Assembly (NCBI RefSeq): GCF_011761565.1
Contig: NZ_JAASRM010000001.1
Span: 3,782,139-3,846,138 of the forward strand
Source: Rhizomicrobium palustre
GTDB lineage: Bacteria; Pseudomonadota; Alphaproteobacteria; Micropepsales; Micropepsaceae
Length of the DNA: 64,000 nucleotides
Direction: 5' to 3'
Shown: positions 45,379 to 54,118 of the stretch, piece after piece
Layout of the letters: each line of letters begins with the position of its first letter
How positions within the stretch are numbered: position 1 is the first letter of the stretch
Notes under the pieces: generated by a model
Told to the model about the DNA's origin: nothing
The model's database searches: none
What the model saw: the letters and a program-made list of their open reading frames with translations, nothing else
Position numbers and translations under genes: made by a program

Positions 45379-48027
45379 TTACGCCGCCTTGGCAATGGGC
45401 GGCGCGGCGGGCACGTCGGGCTTGGAGCGGTCCTTGGCTTGGGCGCGGGCACTGATGGCCGCTGTCACCACTGTGGCGGCATAGGGAAGGCTCTGTACCC
45501 CCAGCATCACGATCCAAAGCCAGGAGGCCGGATCGTCATACCGACCCGTGGAAATCACCGAACAGATCGCCAGAATGATCGCCGCGAAAAGCGTCGTCTC
45601 TTGCCACACGCCGCGCAAGGCTTGGCTCAGCATCGCCTCATCGGCCATTTTCGGCGTGCGGAAGAAAGGAACGCCGCTGGTGAAAATCCCGCTCCACACC
45701 GCTTTCGATACCGTGTGGGTGAGCGCGAGCCCGGCGACTGCTGCGAGGAATGCCCCGCGCATGCCGGAACGTACTTTGGAGGGATAGAGCAGCAGCGTCT
45801 TTGCCATCTTGGCCGCGAAAAGCGCGAGCGCAGCGCCAGACAGCACCGGCAGCGGCACGTCGACATAACGCGGCGCGGCCCACATCGCGAAAGTCCAGGC
45901 GATGGCGATGAAGGTCACCACCAGCCCCAGCCCGTCGGAAATCCAGGGCAGCCAGCCCGAGAGGAAGTGATAGCGCTGCGCCAGCGACAGCTTGCTGCCG
46001 CCTTGGAAGATCGCCTTGGAATGCTTTTTCAAAATCTGCATGGCGCCATAGACCCAGCGATAGCGCTGGCCCTGAAAAGCCTTCAGCGTATCGGGGATCA
46101 CGCCGCGGCCCATGCTTTGCGGGATATAGGCAGCGCCATAGCCTGCTTCGAACAGGCGAAGCCCCAGCTCGGTGTCCTCGGTGATGCACCAGGTTGCCCA
46201 GCCGCCTACCTCGTCCAGCTTATCGCGGCGCACGATGGTCATGGTGCCGTGCTGGATGATGGCATCACTTTCGTTGCGCTCCACCATGCCGATATGGAAG
46301 AAGCCGCGATATTCCTCGTAGCACATCGCCTTGAACAGGCTTTCCTGCCCGTCGCGGTAATCCTGCGGGCCTTGCACGATGGCGATGCGTTCCTCGGCGA
46401 AATACGGCAGCGTAAGGCGCAGCCAATTGGGCTCGACCAGATAATCGCTGTCGATCACCGCAATGTATTTCGCATCAGGATGGGTGAGCGTCATGGCGAT
46501 GTTGAGCGCGCCCGCCTTGAACCCTTTCACGCCAGAGAAATGGAAAAAACGGAAGCGCGGCCCCAGCGCGGCACAATGGGCCTGCACCGGGCGCCAGGTT
46601 TCTTCATCCGGCGTGTTGTTGTCGAGAATGACGACCTCGAAATTCTCATAATCGAGCTCGGCGAGCGCATTCAGCGTCGCGATCATCATATCCGGCGGTT
46701 CGTTGTAACAGGGCACGTGAATCGAGACGAGCGGCGCGACTTCCGGAATCTCGGCCTTCACCGCGCGGCGCTCCACCCGCCACAGCACCGCTGCCATCTC
46801 GATGCCTTCCGTCAGCACCACAATGGAGGCAAGCAGCACCAGCGGCGACATCAGAATGATCATCGCGATGTTGTAGGGATCGATGTAGTTCAGCGAGGTG
46901 GTGTCGAAGAGCAAAAGGATGCCGGAGGTCACCAGCACCACCAGCCCGCCCATGACGAAATAGCCGATCGCCTTCACCCGTGGCATGCGCGAGAGGATCA
47001 CCAGGCCCAAAAGCAGCGAGAATAACGCCGCCACAAAGGTATATTTGCGCCATTCGGGGAAAGAGCGCACATCGCCGGTGAAATGGAATTTCGGCTGGCC
47101 TTCCGCATTGAAAAGGCCCCAATAGGCACCCGCACTGCCGCCCTTGCCTTCATGCGCCGCTTTCCAGGGCTGATCATAGGCTTCGATGATGTAGTAGTCG
47201 TAGCCCTTATTCAGCGCGAGCTGCACGAAGTTGCGGATGAAGAAGGCCTGATTGGCGGGGTTGGCTTCCGCGTTATTCATAGTGCGGCCCTGGCTCGGCC
47301 AGCCCACTTCACCAATTACGATCGGCTTATCGGGAAATTCGTCCTGCACCAGATTGTAATGGGACTGCAAAAATCCGTTCGCGGTGCGCACATCCGCGCC
47401 TTCCCAATACGGCAGAAGGTGCACGAAAATGACGTCGCAATACTGCCCGACTTCAGGATGCAAAAGCCAGGTGGACCAGGTTTCCGCGGTCGTCACCTTG
47501 ATACGCGCGGGCAAGGCTTTGCGCACGCGTTTGATATAGCCGTTAAGCTGATCGCCGGTGACGTCGCCACGCATCACCGATTCATTGCCGACGATGACGC
47601 GATCCACGACGCGGCGATTGGCGAGAATGGCGCCGAGCGCCTTCTCCAATTCGATTTCATTCTTATCGAGGTCGGCACCGATCCAAATGCCAACGGATAC
47701 CGTCAGCCCATAGCGCCGCGCGATCTCGGGCACTTTGTCGAGGCCGTAGTTGACCGTGTAGGTGCGCACATGGCCGGTGAAGCGCGAAAGCTGCGCCATG
47801 TCGGCGTCAATGCGGTCCGGCGTGACATGCTTGAATTGATAACTGTCGTAGGTATGGCTTGGGTAATAGGTGACGCCGCGCACGAGGCCGTCCCAGTCGG
47901 GGGCCACGAGGGTGTAATCGCGGCTCGCCCAGAACAGCGCGCTGGCCGAAACGACCAGAAACAGCGCGAGGCCGATGCGGATAATGCCGCCCCGGCCGCG
48001 CAATAATGCCCTAAGCCTCTCGATCAA
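45379..48027 (-). CDS. Membrane GH17-GT2 fusion, beta-glucan synthase-like (NdvB/NdvC type)
   Basis: An 882-aa inner-membrane protein. After one transmembrane helix (14-33), residues 45-320 form a GH17-like domain with acid/base Glu149 in VIVGNESV and nucleophile Glu240 in VIGEVGWPSQ. Helices at about 330-420 precede a processive GT2 domain (about 425-680) with IDSDYL, the TEDTELGLRL motif and Q-x-x-RW in GQRYRWVYG, then four or more helices. Related rhizobial proteins build beta-1,3/1,6 glucans, the GH17 part acting as transglycosylase. The start is a TTG at 48027; no nearer ATG exists. It follows the FKBP gene by six bases. Confidence 0.88.
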   Translation of the reverse strand: MIERLRALLRGRGGIIRIGLALFLVVSASALFWASRDYTLVAPDWDGLVRGVTYYPSHTYDSYQFKHVTPDRIDADMAQLSRFTGHVRTYTVNYGLDKVPEIARRYGLTVSVGIWIGADLDKNEIELEKALGAILANRRVVDRVIVGNESVMRGDVTGDQLNGYIKRVRKALPARIKVTTAETWSTWLLHPEVGQYCDVIFVHLLPYWEGADVRTANGFLQSHYNLVQDEFPDKPIVIGEVGWPSQGRTMNNAEANPANQAFFIRNFVQLALNKGYDYYIIEAYDQPWKAAHEGKGGSAGAYWGLFNAEGQPKFHFTGDVRSFPEWRKYTFVAALFSLLLGLVILSRMPRVKAIGYFVMGGLVVLVTSGILLLFDTTSLNYIDPYNIAMIILMSPLVLLASIVVLTEGIEMAAVLWRVERRAVKAEIPEVAPLVSIHVPCYNEPPDMMIATLNALAELDYENFEVVILDNNTPDEETWRPVQAHCAALGPRFRFFHFSGVKGFKAGALNIAMTLTHPDAKYIAVIDSDYLVEPNWLRLTLPYFAEERIAIVQGPQDYRDGQESLFKAMCYEEYRGFFHIGMVERNESDAIIQHGTMTIVRRDKLDEVGGWATWCITEDTELGLRLFEAGYGAAYIPQSMGRGVIPDTLKAFQGQRYRWVYGAMQILKKHSKAIFQGGSKLSLAQRYHFLSGWLPWISDGLGLVVTFIAIAWTFAMWAAPRYVDVPLPVLSGAALALFAAKMAKTLLLYPSKVRSGMRGAFLAAVAGLALTHTVSKAVWSGIFTSGVPFFRTPKMADEAMLSQALRGVWQETTLFAAIILAICSVISTGRYDDPASWLWIVMLGVQSLPYAATVVTAAISARAQAKDRSKPDVPAAPPIAKAA

Positions 48028-48033
48028 GGTCTG

Positions 48034-48594
48034 TTATTTCCCGTCATCCGGGCCGAGATCTTCGCCGGCATGCTTGTCATCGGGGTCATTTGGATCAGCC
48101 GGACGCAAACGCGGCGGCGTCACCTTTTTCAGCTCCACTTCGAAAACCAGGGTCTGGTTCGGCGGAATGGAACCATCGGGCGTACCCGCCTCGCCATAGC
48201 CGAGCTTGCCGGGGATGACGATCTCCCACTTGTCGCCAACCTTCATCAGCGAGAGCGCTTCGGCCCAGCCGGAGATCAGCGAGTTCACCTTGAAGCGGAC
48301 CGGCATGCCCTCTTCGGTACCGTCGAAGACCTTCCCGTTGATCAGCTTGCCCGTGTAATAAACGGTGACGTAATCAACCAGCCGGGGCCGTCTGCCGAAC
48401 CCGTTGGTGATGATGCGATAGCGCAAGCCGTCCGGCTTCACGATCACGCCGGGCTTCTTGTCATAGGCGGCCAGAAAAGCCTGGTTGGCCTGAGGGCTCA
48501 ACTTTGGATCAGCTGCCGCCGCCCGGGCCTGTCCGGCAAGAGCAATTCCGACAAAGGCCAGCGCCAGCACAGCCACCATCCATCCACGACGCAT
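48034..48594 (-). CDS. FKBP-type peptidyl-prolyl isomerase, secreted
   Basis: A 186-aa protein with a signal peptide (ending AARA-A). The FKBP domain (about residues 55-165) has VTVYYTGKLINGKVFDGTEEG, FKVNSLISGWAEALSLMKVGDKWEIVIPGKLGYGE and IPPNQTLVFEVELKKV. It should catalyse proline isomerisation in periplasmic folding. AGAGG seven bases before 48594 sets the start. It precedes the glucan synthase by six bases and may be cotranscribed with it. The C-terminal tail is acidic and hydrophilic. Confidence 0.92.
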   Translation of the reverse strand: MRRGWMVAVLALAFVGIALAGQARAAAADPKLSPQANQAFLAAYDKKPGVIVKPDGLRYRIITNGFGRRPRLVDYVTVYYTGKLINGKVFDGTEEGMPVRFKVNSLISGWAEALSLMKVGDKWEIVIPGKLGYGEAGTPDGSIPPNQTLVFEVELKKVTPPRLRPADPNDPDDKHAGEDLGPDDGK

Positions 48595-48667
48595 GGAGAT
48601 ACCTCTTCTTCCCAAATGCCCTTCCTCGATGGCCCGCAACATAGCCCAAAGACCTTGTCGCGCCAGC

Positions 48668-49093
48668 CTAATTATCGCGGCGGAACAGCCGATTAAACAA
48701 CCCCCGCTTGGGTCCCGGCTTGCCTAAGCCAGCTCCAATATAGTCGCCGGTGTGCCGAGTGCCCGCTGCCGTTTTAACCGGCTCCGACAAGCTTTGCTGC
48801 TCCGGACCGGAATTATCCCTAAAAACCGGCTTTTTGGGCATGCCTCTGCGCTGGATGTCCACAGCAAAAGAGGCCAGCGGCGCCAGATTGGAGCGCTCCA
48901 GGGGCAGTGTTCCGGGTGAGGAGGATTTTGGAGACCGCACCGCGATGGCCCGCCGCCAGACAGGCGCATCCTCAGGCAGGAGTGGCCGCTGACGCAAGCC
49001 CGTCGCCTCATATTGCTGCTGTTTAATGTCGTGCACCAGCCGTTGAAGCTGGTCTGCGGCGGCAGCGAAGGTGGAACGGGGACGGATCGGCAT
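48668..49093 (-). CDS. Uncharacterised protein paired with the Ntn-hydrolase-like gene
   Basis: A 141-aa hydrophilic protein. Residues 8-40 are predicted helical (AAAADQLQRLVHDIKQQQYEATGL), the middle is proline/serine-rich and probably disordered, and the C-terminus is basic (KRGLFNRLFRRDN). The ATG comes four bases after the upstream stop, so it is very likely in one operon with the 410-aa protein. No family recognised. It could be an adaptor or partner of that protein. Confidence 0.6.
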   Translation of the reverse strand: MPIRPRSTFAAAADQLQRLVHDIKQQQYEATGLRQRPLLPEDAPVWRRAIAVRSPKSSSPGTLPLERSNLAPLASFAVDIQRRGMPKKPVFRDNSGPEQQSLSEPVKTAAGTRHTGDYIGAGLGKPGPKRGLFNRLFRRDN

Positions 49094-49097
49094 GGCT

Positions 49098-50330
49098 TCA
49101 GCCTCCCTGTCTCTTGACCCAAGAAAACCCGGCCTCGCGACTGATCACAGCCACGTCGATCGCACCGCCAACGGTTGGGCTCTGCGCGGTAATGCGCTTC
49201 TTGAGAATGTTGAGCGCCACCAGGTCCTCGACGGTTTCGGCGAGTTCCGGTTTGGAGGCGATTTCAAGTACTGCCAGCATCGGCTCGATGTAATTCTCCT
49301 GCTGGAACGCGCCGATGGTGTCTTGCCACTGCAGCATGGCCTGCGGCACGCCTTCGGCCTGAAATTGGCGCCGAACCGCCTCGCGATGGACGGGATCCAT
49401 CCCCGAAAGACCTTCCACCACAGAATCCACCAGCCCCAGCGCCATTTCTTCGCTGCGCTGCCAAATCTCCCTTTCCAAACCGAATTCAATGCCGCGCAAA
49501 AAGGCGTAGCTCGCTTCGCTTTCGGCATAGATGGCAATCGCCGAATGCAGATCGCCGCTCACCGCGATATCGTCCGCCCGCGCGCGCTTTACGATCCCGC
49601 CCACCACAGCCGAAACATTGTAGGTGACAATGCCCGGATAGTGATCCTCCGCGCCATAGCCCGCGAAAGCCAGACCCGTAATGTCTTCCACGAAGAGGTC
49701 TTTCACCACGCAGAGATGGGCGATCTCCTTCAGCTTCTCGCGCGCCTGAAGATCAAGCGGAAAGGCCGAGAAACTGTAAGCAATCACCTCATCGGCCACC
49801 GTACCGTAATCGCGCTTAACCACCTCGGCAAAGCCCGGCGGGAAACAGGCAAGATCGGCGCGCGGCGCTCCATCGGGATGGGCGAGATAGCGCTGCCAGA
49901 CGAGATCAATGGCTTGGCCGAGGAGAACCTCATCCGGCCCAATTACGCCCGCCTCGTAAAGGTAATGCGCCAAACGAAACACAAAGCGCAGCACCGAAGC
50001 ATAGAGACGGCGATATTCCTCGCGCTGCCGCGCAGGCGGAAAAAAGCCCTCCAGCCGATCCAGATAGGCGAAGAAATCCTCACCATGCTCGTGAAGACGA
50101 TCTTTAACGCTCGCGCTTTTGGCATACTGGCCGATGAGCACGTCCCAGGGATGGCCCATCAAATCGGCGAGGCCGAAGAACATCACCCCCACCGGCAGAC
50201 CTTCGCCAAGATTGAACAACTTACGCTGATCGTTGCGGATGATGATTTTCCCGCCGTCCACCATGGTCACAGCCGAATCGGCGGCGAGCGCAATGGCCCG
50301 CTGATTCATCGCAGCGATTTCCGAGGTCAT
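49098..50330 (-). CDS. Ntn-hydrolase-like (proteasome-beta-like) protein, unknown function
   Basis: A 410-aa soluble protein. Its N-terminus follows the proteasome-beta pattern: M-T-S-E-I-A, then AIALAADSAVT, then KIIIRNDQRKLFNL and VGVMFFGLADL. After Met removal Thr1 would be the nucleophile, Asp17 falls exactly at the catalytic aspartate, and Lys36 (in QRKLFNL) lies three residues past the usual Lys33. The other 300 residues are mostly helical, with a closing strand GGAIDVAVIS. HslV and Anbu relatives are far shorter, so this would be a long, extended member. No HslU-like ATPase is adjacent. Assigning the fold by eye is an inference. Confidence 0.7.
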   Translation of the reverse strand: MTSEIAAMNQRAIALAADSAVTMVDGGKIIIRNDQRKLFNLGEGLPVGVMFFGLADLMGHPWDVLIGQYAKSASVKDRLHEHGEDFFAYLDRLEGFFPPARQREEYRRLYASVLRFVFRLAHYLYEAGVIGPDEVLLGQAIDLVWQRYLAHPDGAPRADLACFPPGFAEVVKRDYGTVADEVIAYSFSAFPLDLQAREKLKEIAHLCVVKDLFVEDITGLAFAGYGAEDHYPGIVTYNVSAVVGGIVKRARADDIAVSGDLHSAIAIYAESEASYAFLRGIEFGLEREIWQRSEEMALGLVDSVVEGLSGMDPVHREAVRRQFQAEGVPQAMLQWQDTIGAFQQENYIEPMLAVLEIASKPELAETVEDLVALNILKKRITAQSPTVGGAIDVAVISREAGFSWVKRQGG

Positions 50331-50394
50331 TGCCCCTGCCCACTAGTCCCCAGACAGGAGCATTACACAGCGAGATGGCGTTTGGGAGATGGGC

Positions 50395-51093
50395 CTAGCC
50401 CGCGATCGCAGACCGCCAGGTCATGGGGAACGCGACATGAACAAGAACGACCAGCCCGAACAGGAAGACGAGCACACCGGAAACCCGATTGATCATCTGC
50501 ACCGCGCGATCGTCGATCTTGGCGTGCAGCTTGCCCACTACGGTTGTGAGGGTCGCCCACCACGTCGTCGAGCCCACCACCACGCCGATCACCCAAAACG
50601 AGGCATCGAAGAAGCTCGGACTGTGCGAGAGACCGCCCAAGCTGCTCGACCATGCCACGAAACCGGCAAAGGTCATGGGATTGGTAGTTGTAAGCGCAAA
50701 AGTGGTAGCCATGCCTTTGGCGGGCAGCTTGGCGCCGCCGTTCACGACGGGCCTGCCGTTTTTGCCATTCGCAGGAGGACCATAGGTGTCGCCGATTCGC
50801 GGCGGCGGCGGGGCCAGGAACATGCGAACGCCGATCACCAGCAGCATGATTCCGCCCACGATCTGCAGGGGCGTGGAATATCCGGCGATGACCTGTGAAA
50901 TAGCCGTCAGGCTGAAGGCGGCGATGCAGGCAAAGATTCCATCACCCAGCGCCGCGCCTAAACCCGACAAAAAGCCGTAAAGCGAGCCAAATTGCAGTGT
51001 CCGGCGGATGCAGATGAGATTCACCGGACCAATCGGAATGGCCGCGATCAGTCCGACAATCCAGCCGGTAAGAATGATACCAACGTAATCCAT
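50395..51093 (-). CDS. LysE family translocator
   Basis: A 232-aa inner-membrane exporter with six predicted helices. The LysE signature is near the N-terminus: GLIAAIPIGPVNLICIRRTLQFGSLYGFLSGLGAALGDGIF. A polar loop at 125-150 precedes FALTTTNPMTFAGFVAW, also typical. The family exports amino acids such as lysine, threonine or homoserine lactones; the substrate is not determined. The start overlaps an upstream stop in TAATG fashion, but that upstream reading frame is doubtful. Confidence 0.88.
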   Translation of the reverse strand: MDYVGIILTGWIVGLIAAIPIGPVNLICIRRTLQFGSLYGFLSGLGAALGDGIFACIAAFSLTAISQVIAGYSTPLQIVGGIMLLVIGVRMFLAPPPPRIGDTYGPPANGKNGRPVVNGGAKLPAKGMATTFALTTTNPMTFAGFVAWSSSLGGLSHSPSFFDASFWVIGVVVGSTTWWATLTTVVGKLHAKIDDRAVQMINRVSGVLVFLFGLVVLVHVAFPMTWRSAIAG

Positions 51094-51651
51094 TAGACCC
51101 CGAAAGCCGTCCCGGGCGGCGCTTTCTTTTGCTTCACATCTTCCCCAGCGACCGCGGCGGCTGCCGCATATAGACGATTTTGGGTCCCAGATGCGAGCAT
51201 CTTCGAACGCCCGATCCGGTCCCTGGGCACCGAGGCAGTGAGCCGCCTATTTTCCAATTCCCCAAAAAAGGCCGGGTTATCGACCGTTGCCGCAGAGTGA
51301 TCCCTCGCCCTCGCCGATCTCCATGCGACGTGACGACGCGACCAAGAGTTGTCCGCAAGCGCAACTAGAAACCGCAGCGGCCCGGTCGGGCGCGTTTGGA
51401 TCGGGCGCAATAGGATTTTCCACGGACGCTCCACCTCGCCTCCCAATACGCAACTACTCCGTACACGTCTCATTTCGATTAGCACTTCCGGGCGCCGATT
51501 GCTGCTGATTAAAACACCGGCAATGATGCCAACAGTAGGTGCAACCACCACTCTCGACAGAGAAGAAATTTCACGACACAGTTTCATCTAACGAAAACGG
51601 AGGAACCCTGAGAAGTCTCACGTCTATGGGCGTTTCATGAAGAGGAATGCG
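51094..51651. other. Intergenic region with one doubtful ORF
   Basis: A 558-base gap between lysE and usg, transcribed away on both sides. A minus-strand frame of 164 codons (51093-51587) ends in TAATG against lysE, but it is rich in Arg/Ser/Pro, has no recognisable domain and no clear ribosome-binding site. Only its last 35 codons look codon-like. I see no RNA gene or repeat. Confidence 0.45.
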
Positions 51652-51915
51652 ATGCGTACAATCGAATTGAAGCTTCAAGGATACCGTCTCACCACTGCTG
51701 AAATTCTCTATCACCTGCCCGATCATCCGGGGCTCTTGCAAAGCTTCATCTGGCAAGACCTCGACATGGCGCCGCGCTTCCCGGTGCTGAACAAATTTCT
51801 CAAATTCTGGGACATGAGCATCGAAGGTCGTCTGCATTCGGTGCGGATCGCCGCGCGCGGAATCATCTCCGATGCCGAGCTGAGAATGGCGGGTGGCGAG
51901 TTCGTCTTAAACTAG
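51652..51915 (+). CDS. usg: Usg family protein
   Basis: An 87-aa protein with the highly conserved Usg sequence: GYRLTTAEILYHLPDHPGLL, QSFIWQDLDMAPRFPVL, KFLKFWDMSIEGRLHSVR and the ending GGEFVLN. The family is found in alphaproteobacteria, first noted beside trp genes, and has no established function. AGAGGA five bases before 51652 sets the start; an ATG five codons earlier is weaker. It converges on the dihydroorotase gene with stops overlapping by three bases. Confidence 0.9.
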   Translation: MRTIELKLQGYRLTTAEILYHLPDHPGLLQSFIWQDLDMAPRFPVLNKFLKFWDMSIEGRLHSVRIAARGIISDAELRMAGGEFVLN

Positions 51916-53237
51916 AGCGTACCCCAGAAGCGGAACGGCTTGCCGGCGCCTTGGGTGACCACGGCGCCATCACGCATAACGGTCAGGCCTCGCACGATGG
52001 TGGCGATCGGCCAGCCGGTAACCTCCATGCCGTCGAACGGCGTCCACTGCGCCCGTGAGGCGATCCAGCTATTCTCGATGCGCTTCTTCAGCTTGAGGTC
52101 GACCAGGGTGAAATCGGCGTCATAGCCGAGCGCGATGCGCCCCTTTCCCGCGATGCCGAAAATCCGCGCCGCACCCGCACTCGTCAGATCCACGAAGCGC
52201 TCCAACGTCAGCCGCCCTTCATTCACGTGATTCAGCATCAGCGGCACCAGCGTCTGCACACCGGTCATACCTGAGGGGCTGTCGGGATAGGTCTTGGCCT
52301 TCTCTTCCAGTGTATGAGGGGCGTGATCGGAGCCAATGACATCCACCAGACCATCCGCCACAGCCTTCCACAGCGCCTCACGATGATGGGCCTCGCGGAT
52401 CGGCGGGTTCATTTGCGCCAAAGTTCCCAGCCGCTCGTAACATTCCGGCGCCGCGAGTGTCAGATGCTGCGGGGTGGTTTCCACGGTCGCAAAATCGCGC
52501 GCCCCCGCCAGCAAAGGCAATTCGTCGGCGGTGGTGACATGCAGGACATGCAACAGCCGTCCGGCTTCCCGCGCCAGCCGCAGCACACGTTCGGTGGAGC
52601 TGCGCGCGGCTTCCGCATCGCGCCAGACCGGATGGGTCTTCACATCGCCGCGTACCGCGTAGATTCTGCGTTCCTTGAGGCGGTCTTCGTTCTCTGAATG
52701 TACCGCCATGCGACGCCTGCCCGCCTTAAGCGCAGCGAGGATCGCCTCTTCCTTGTCGAGCAGCAACGAGCCGGTGGAAGAACCTAAAAAGGCTTTCACC
52801 CCACAGACACCCGGCAGACGTTCGAGCGCCGCCAGTGCCCCAACATTGGCCGGGCTGGCGCCGACATAGAAGGCGTGTTCGCAATGCATCCGCCCCGCCG
52901 CGCGGGCGAGCTTATCCTCAATGGCCTCGCGGGTGGTGGTGGTGGGATTGGTGTTCGGCATCTCGAAAACGCCTGTGACACCGCCCAAAACTGCTGCGCG
53001 CGAACCGGTTTCGAGGTCTTCCTTATGTTCATTGCCGGGCTCGCGCAGGTGCACCTGGGTGTCGATTACACCGGGCAGAACATGCAGTCCCTTAGCATCA
53101 AAAACCTCGGCGGCTTTCGAATCGCTCAGCGTTCCGATGGCGGCAATCTTGCCTGCCTTAACGCCAATATCGGCTTGCGCCACCCCGTTTGGTGTTGCGC
53201 AGAGCCCTCCACGGATCAAAAGGTCATAGGATTCCAT
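51912..53237 (-). CDS. Dihydroorotase (class I, PyrC-like amidohydrolase)
   Basis: A 441-aa amidohydrolase. Metal-site features are all present: the HxH region in GVIDTQVHLREPG, the carboxylated Lys in GVKAFLGSS, His in RMAVHSENEDR, His in LLHVLHVTTADELP and the catalytic Asp in VIGSDHAPHT. EMPNTNPTTTT and SGMTGVQTLVPLML support class I dihydroorotase over hydantoinase or allantoinase. It closes N-carbamoyl-aspartate to dihydroorotate in pyrimidine synthesis. Not adjacent to pyrB, so a role as the main enzyme is likely but not certain. Confidence 0.9.
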   Translation of the reverse strand: MESYDLLIRGGLCATPNGVAQADIGVKAGKIAAIGTLSDSKAAEVFDAKGLHVLPGVIDTQVHLREPGNEHKEDLETGSRAAVLGGVTGVFEMPNTNPTTTTREAIEDKLARAAGRMHCEHAFYVGASPANVGALAALERLPGVCGVKAFLGSSTGSLLLDKEEAILAALKAGRRRMAVHSENEDRLKERRIYAVRGDVKTHPVWRDAEAARSSTERVLRLAREAGRLLHVLHVTTADELPLLAGARDFATVETTPQHLTLAAPECYERLGTLAQMNPPIREAHHREALWKAVADGLVDVIGSDHAPHTLEEKAKTYPDSPSGMTGVQTLVPLMLNHVNEGRLTLERFVDLTSAGAARIFGIAGKGRIALGYDADFTLVDLKLKKRIENSWIASRAQWTPFDGMEVTGWPIATIVRGLTVMRDGAVVTQGAGKPFRFWGTL

Positions 53238-53302
53238 AGTCTAAGGAGTAGGCTGTAGCGCATGGCTTGGCAATCGGGCATTGCTTAGAGTACCTGCGAA
53301 CA

Positions 53303-54079
53303 ATGTCAGAGATTCTCTTGACCCAAACACTTTCCGAGCGCGCGGTGATCGCGCTGACAGGCCCCGAAGCCAAAAGCTTCTTGCAGGGGCTGGTGACCAA
53401 CGACGTCACCAAAGTGGCGCCGGACCATCCCGCCTATGCCGCGCTTTTGACGCCGCAAGGCAAAATCCTCTTCGATTTTCTGGTCTTCGCAAGCGATGAC
53501 GGGCTTTTTCTCGACTGCCGCAAGTCGGTGCGCGAGGCCCTGATCAAGCGCCTGTCGATGTACAAGTTGCGCGCTCAGGTGGAGATTTCCCCGCGCGATG
53601 ACCTCGCCGTGGTTCTCGAAGGTGCTGCCGATCCACGCCATCCCGGCCTGCCACCACGTGGCATCGCAGCCATCACCGGCACACCAGCCGACGAAGCCTA
53701 CCTCGCCCGCCGCCTCGAGCTTGGCATTCCCGAAGGCGATGATTTCGGCTCGGGCGCGCTCTTCGCCCTCGATGCAGGTTTCGACGAGCTCCACGGCGTC
53801 GCCTTCGATAAGGGCTGCTATATCGGCCAGGAATTGACCGCGCGCATGAAGCATCGGGGTACCGACCGCAAACGGCTTCTGCTTGCCACTGCACTTGAGG
53901 GCGCGCTATCGCAAAACACCCCCGTGACTTCCGGCGACATGGCGCTGGGTGACATCATCAGTGTTTATGGTGCGAAAGGTTTCGCACTCATCCGTCTTGA
54001 CCGTTTGGCTGAAGCAAAGGAACCGCTCGTTGCGGCTGGACTTGCTGTAATACTGACCAAACAGGACTGGCTCGTTTAA
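53303..54079 (+). CDS. ygfZ: YgfZ/GcvT-like folate-binding protein
   Basis: A 258-aa protein with the YgfZ signature KGCYIGQELTARMKHRG near residue 184 and the N-terminal IALTGPEAKSFLQGLVTNDV. YgfZ (IbaG-pathway, IBA57-like) uses folate in maturing a subset of [4Fe-4S] enzymes; the Cys in the signature is essential. The ATG at 53303 matches the family N-terminus; an in-frame start 12 codons upstream has no better ribosome site. It is divergent from the dihydroorotase gene. Confidence 0.9.
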   Translation: MSEILLTQTLSERAVIALTGPEAKSFLQGLVTNDVTKVAPDHPAYAALLTPQGKILFDFLVFASDDGLFLDCRKSVREALIKRLSMYKLRAQVEISPRDDLAVVLEGAADPRHPGLPPRGIAAITGTPADEAYLARRLELGIPEGDDFGSGALFALDAGFDELHGVAFDKGCYIGQELTARMKHRGTDRKRLLLATALEGALSQNTPVTSGDMALGDIISVYGAKGFALIRLDRLAEAKEPLVAAGLAVILTKQDWLV

Positions 54080-54118
54080 CTCGCGTCCTCTCGGGCGCTG
54101 CAATCTGGAGGGATTGTC

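Noticed and set aside
45367..47025. 552-codon plus-strand ORF
   Set aside because: Antisense to the GH17-GT2 gene, whose motifs are unambiguous on the minus strand.
49071..50492. 473-codon plus-strand ORF covering the Ntn-hydrolase-like gene
   Set aside because: The minus-strand frame has the coherent hydrophobic pattern and proteasome-like motifs; the plus frame is His/Arg-rich shadow.
51093..51587. 164-codon minus-strand ORF overlapping the lysE start in TAATG form
   Set aside because: Low-complexity Arg/Ser/Pro composition, no domain, and no clear ribosome-binding site; only the last 35 codons look plausible, so it is described under the intergenic region.
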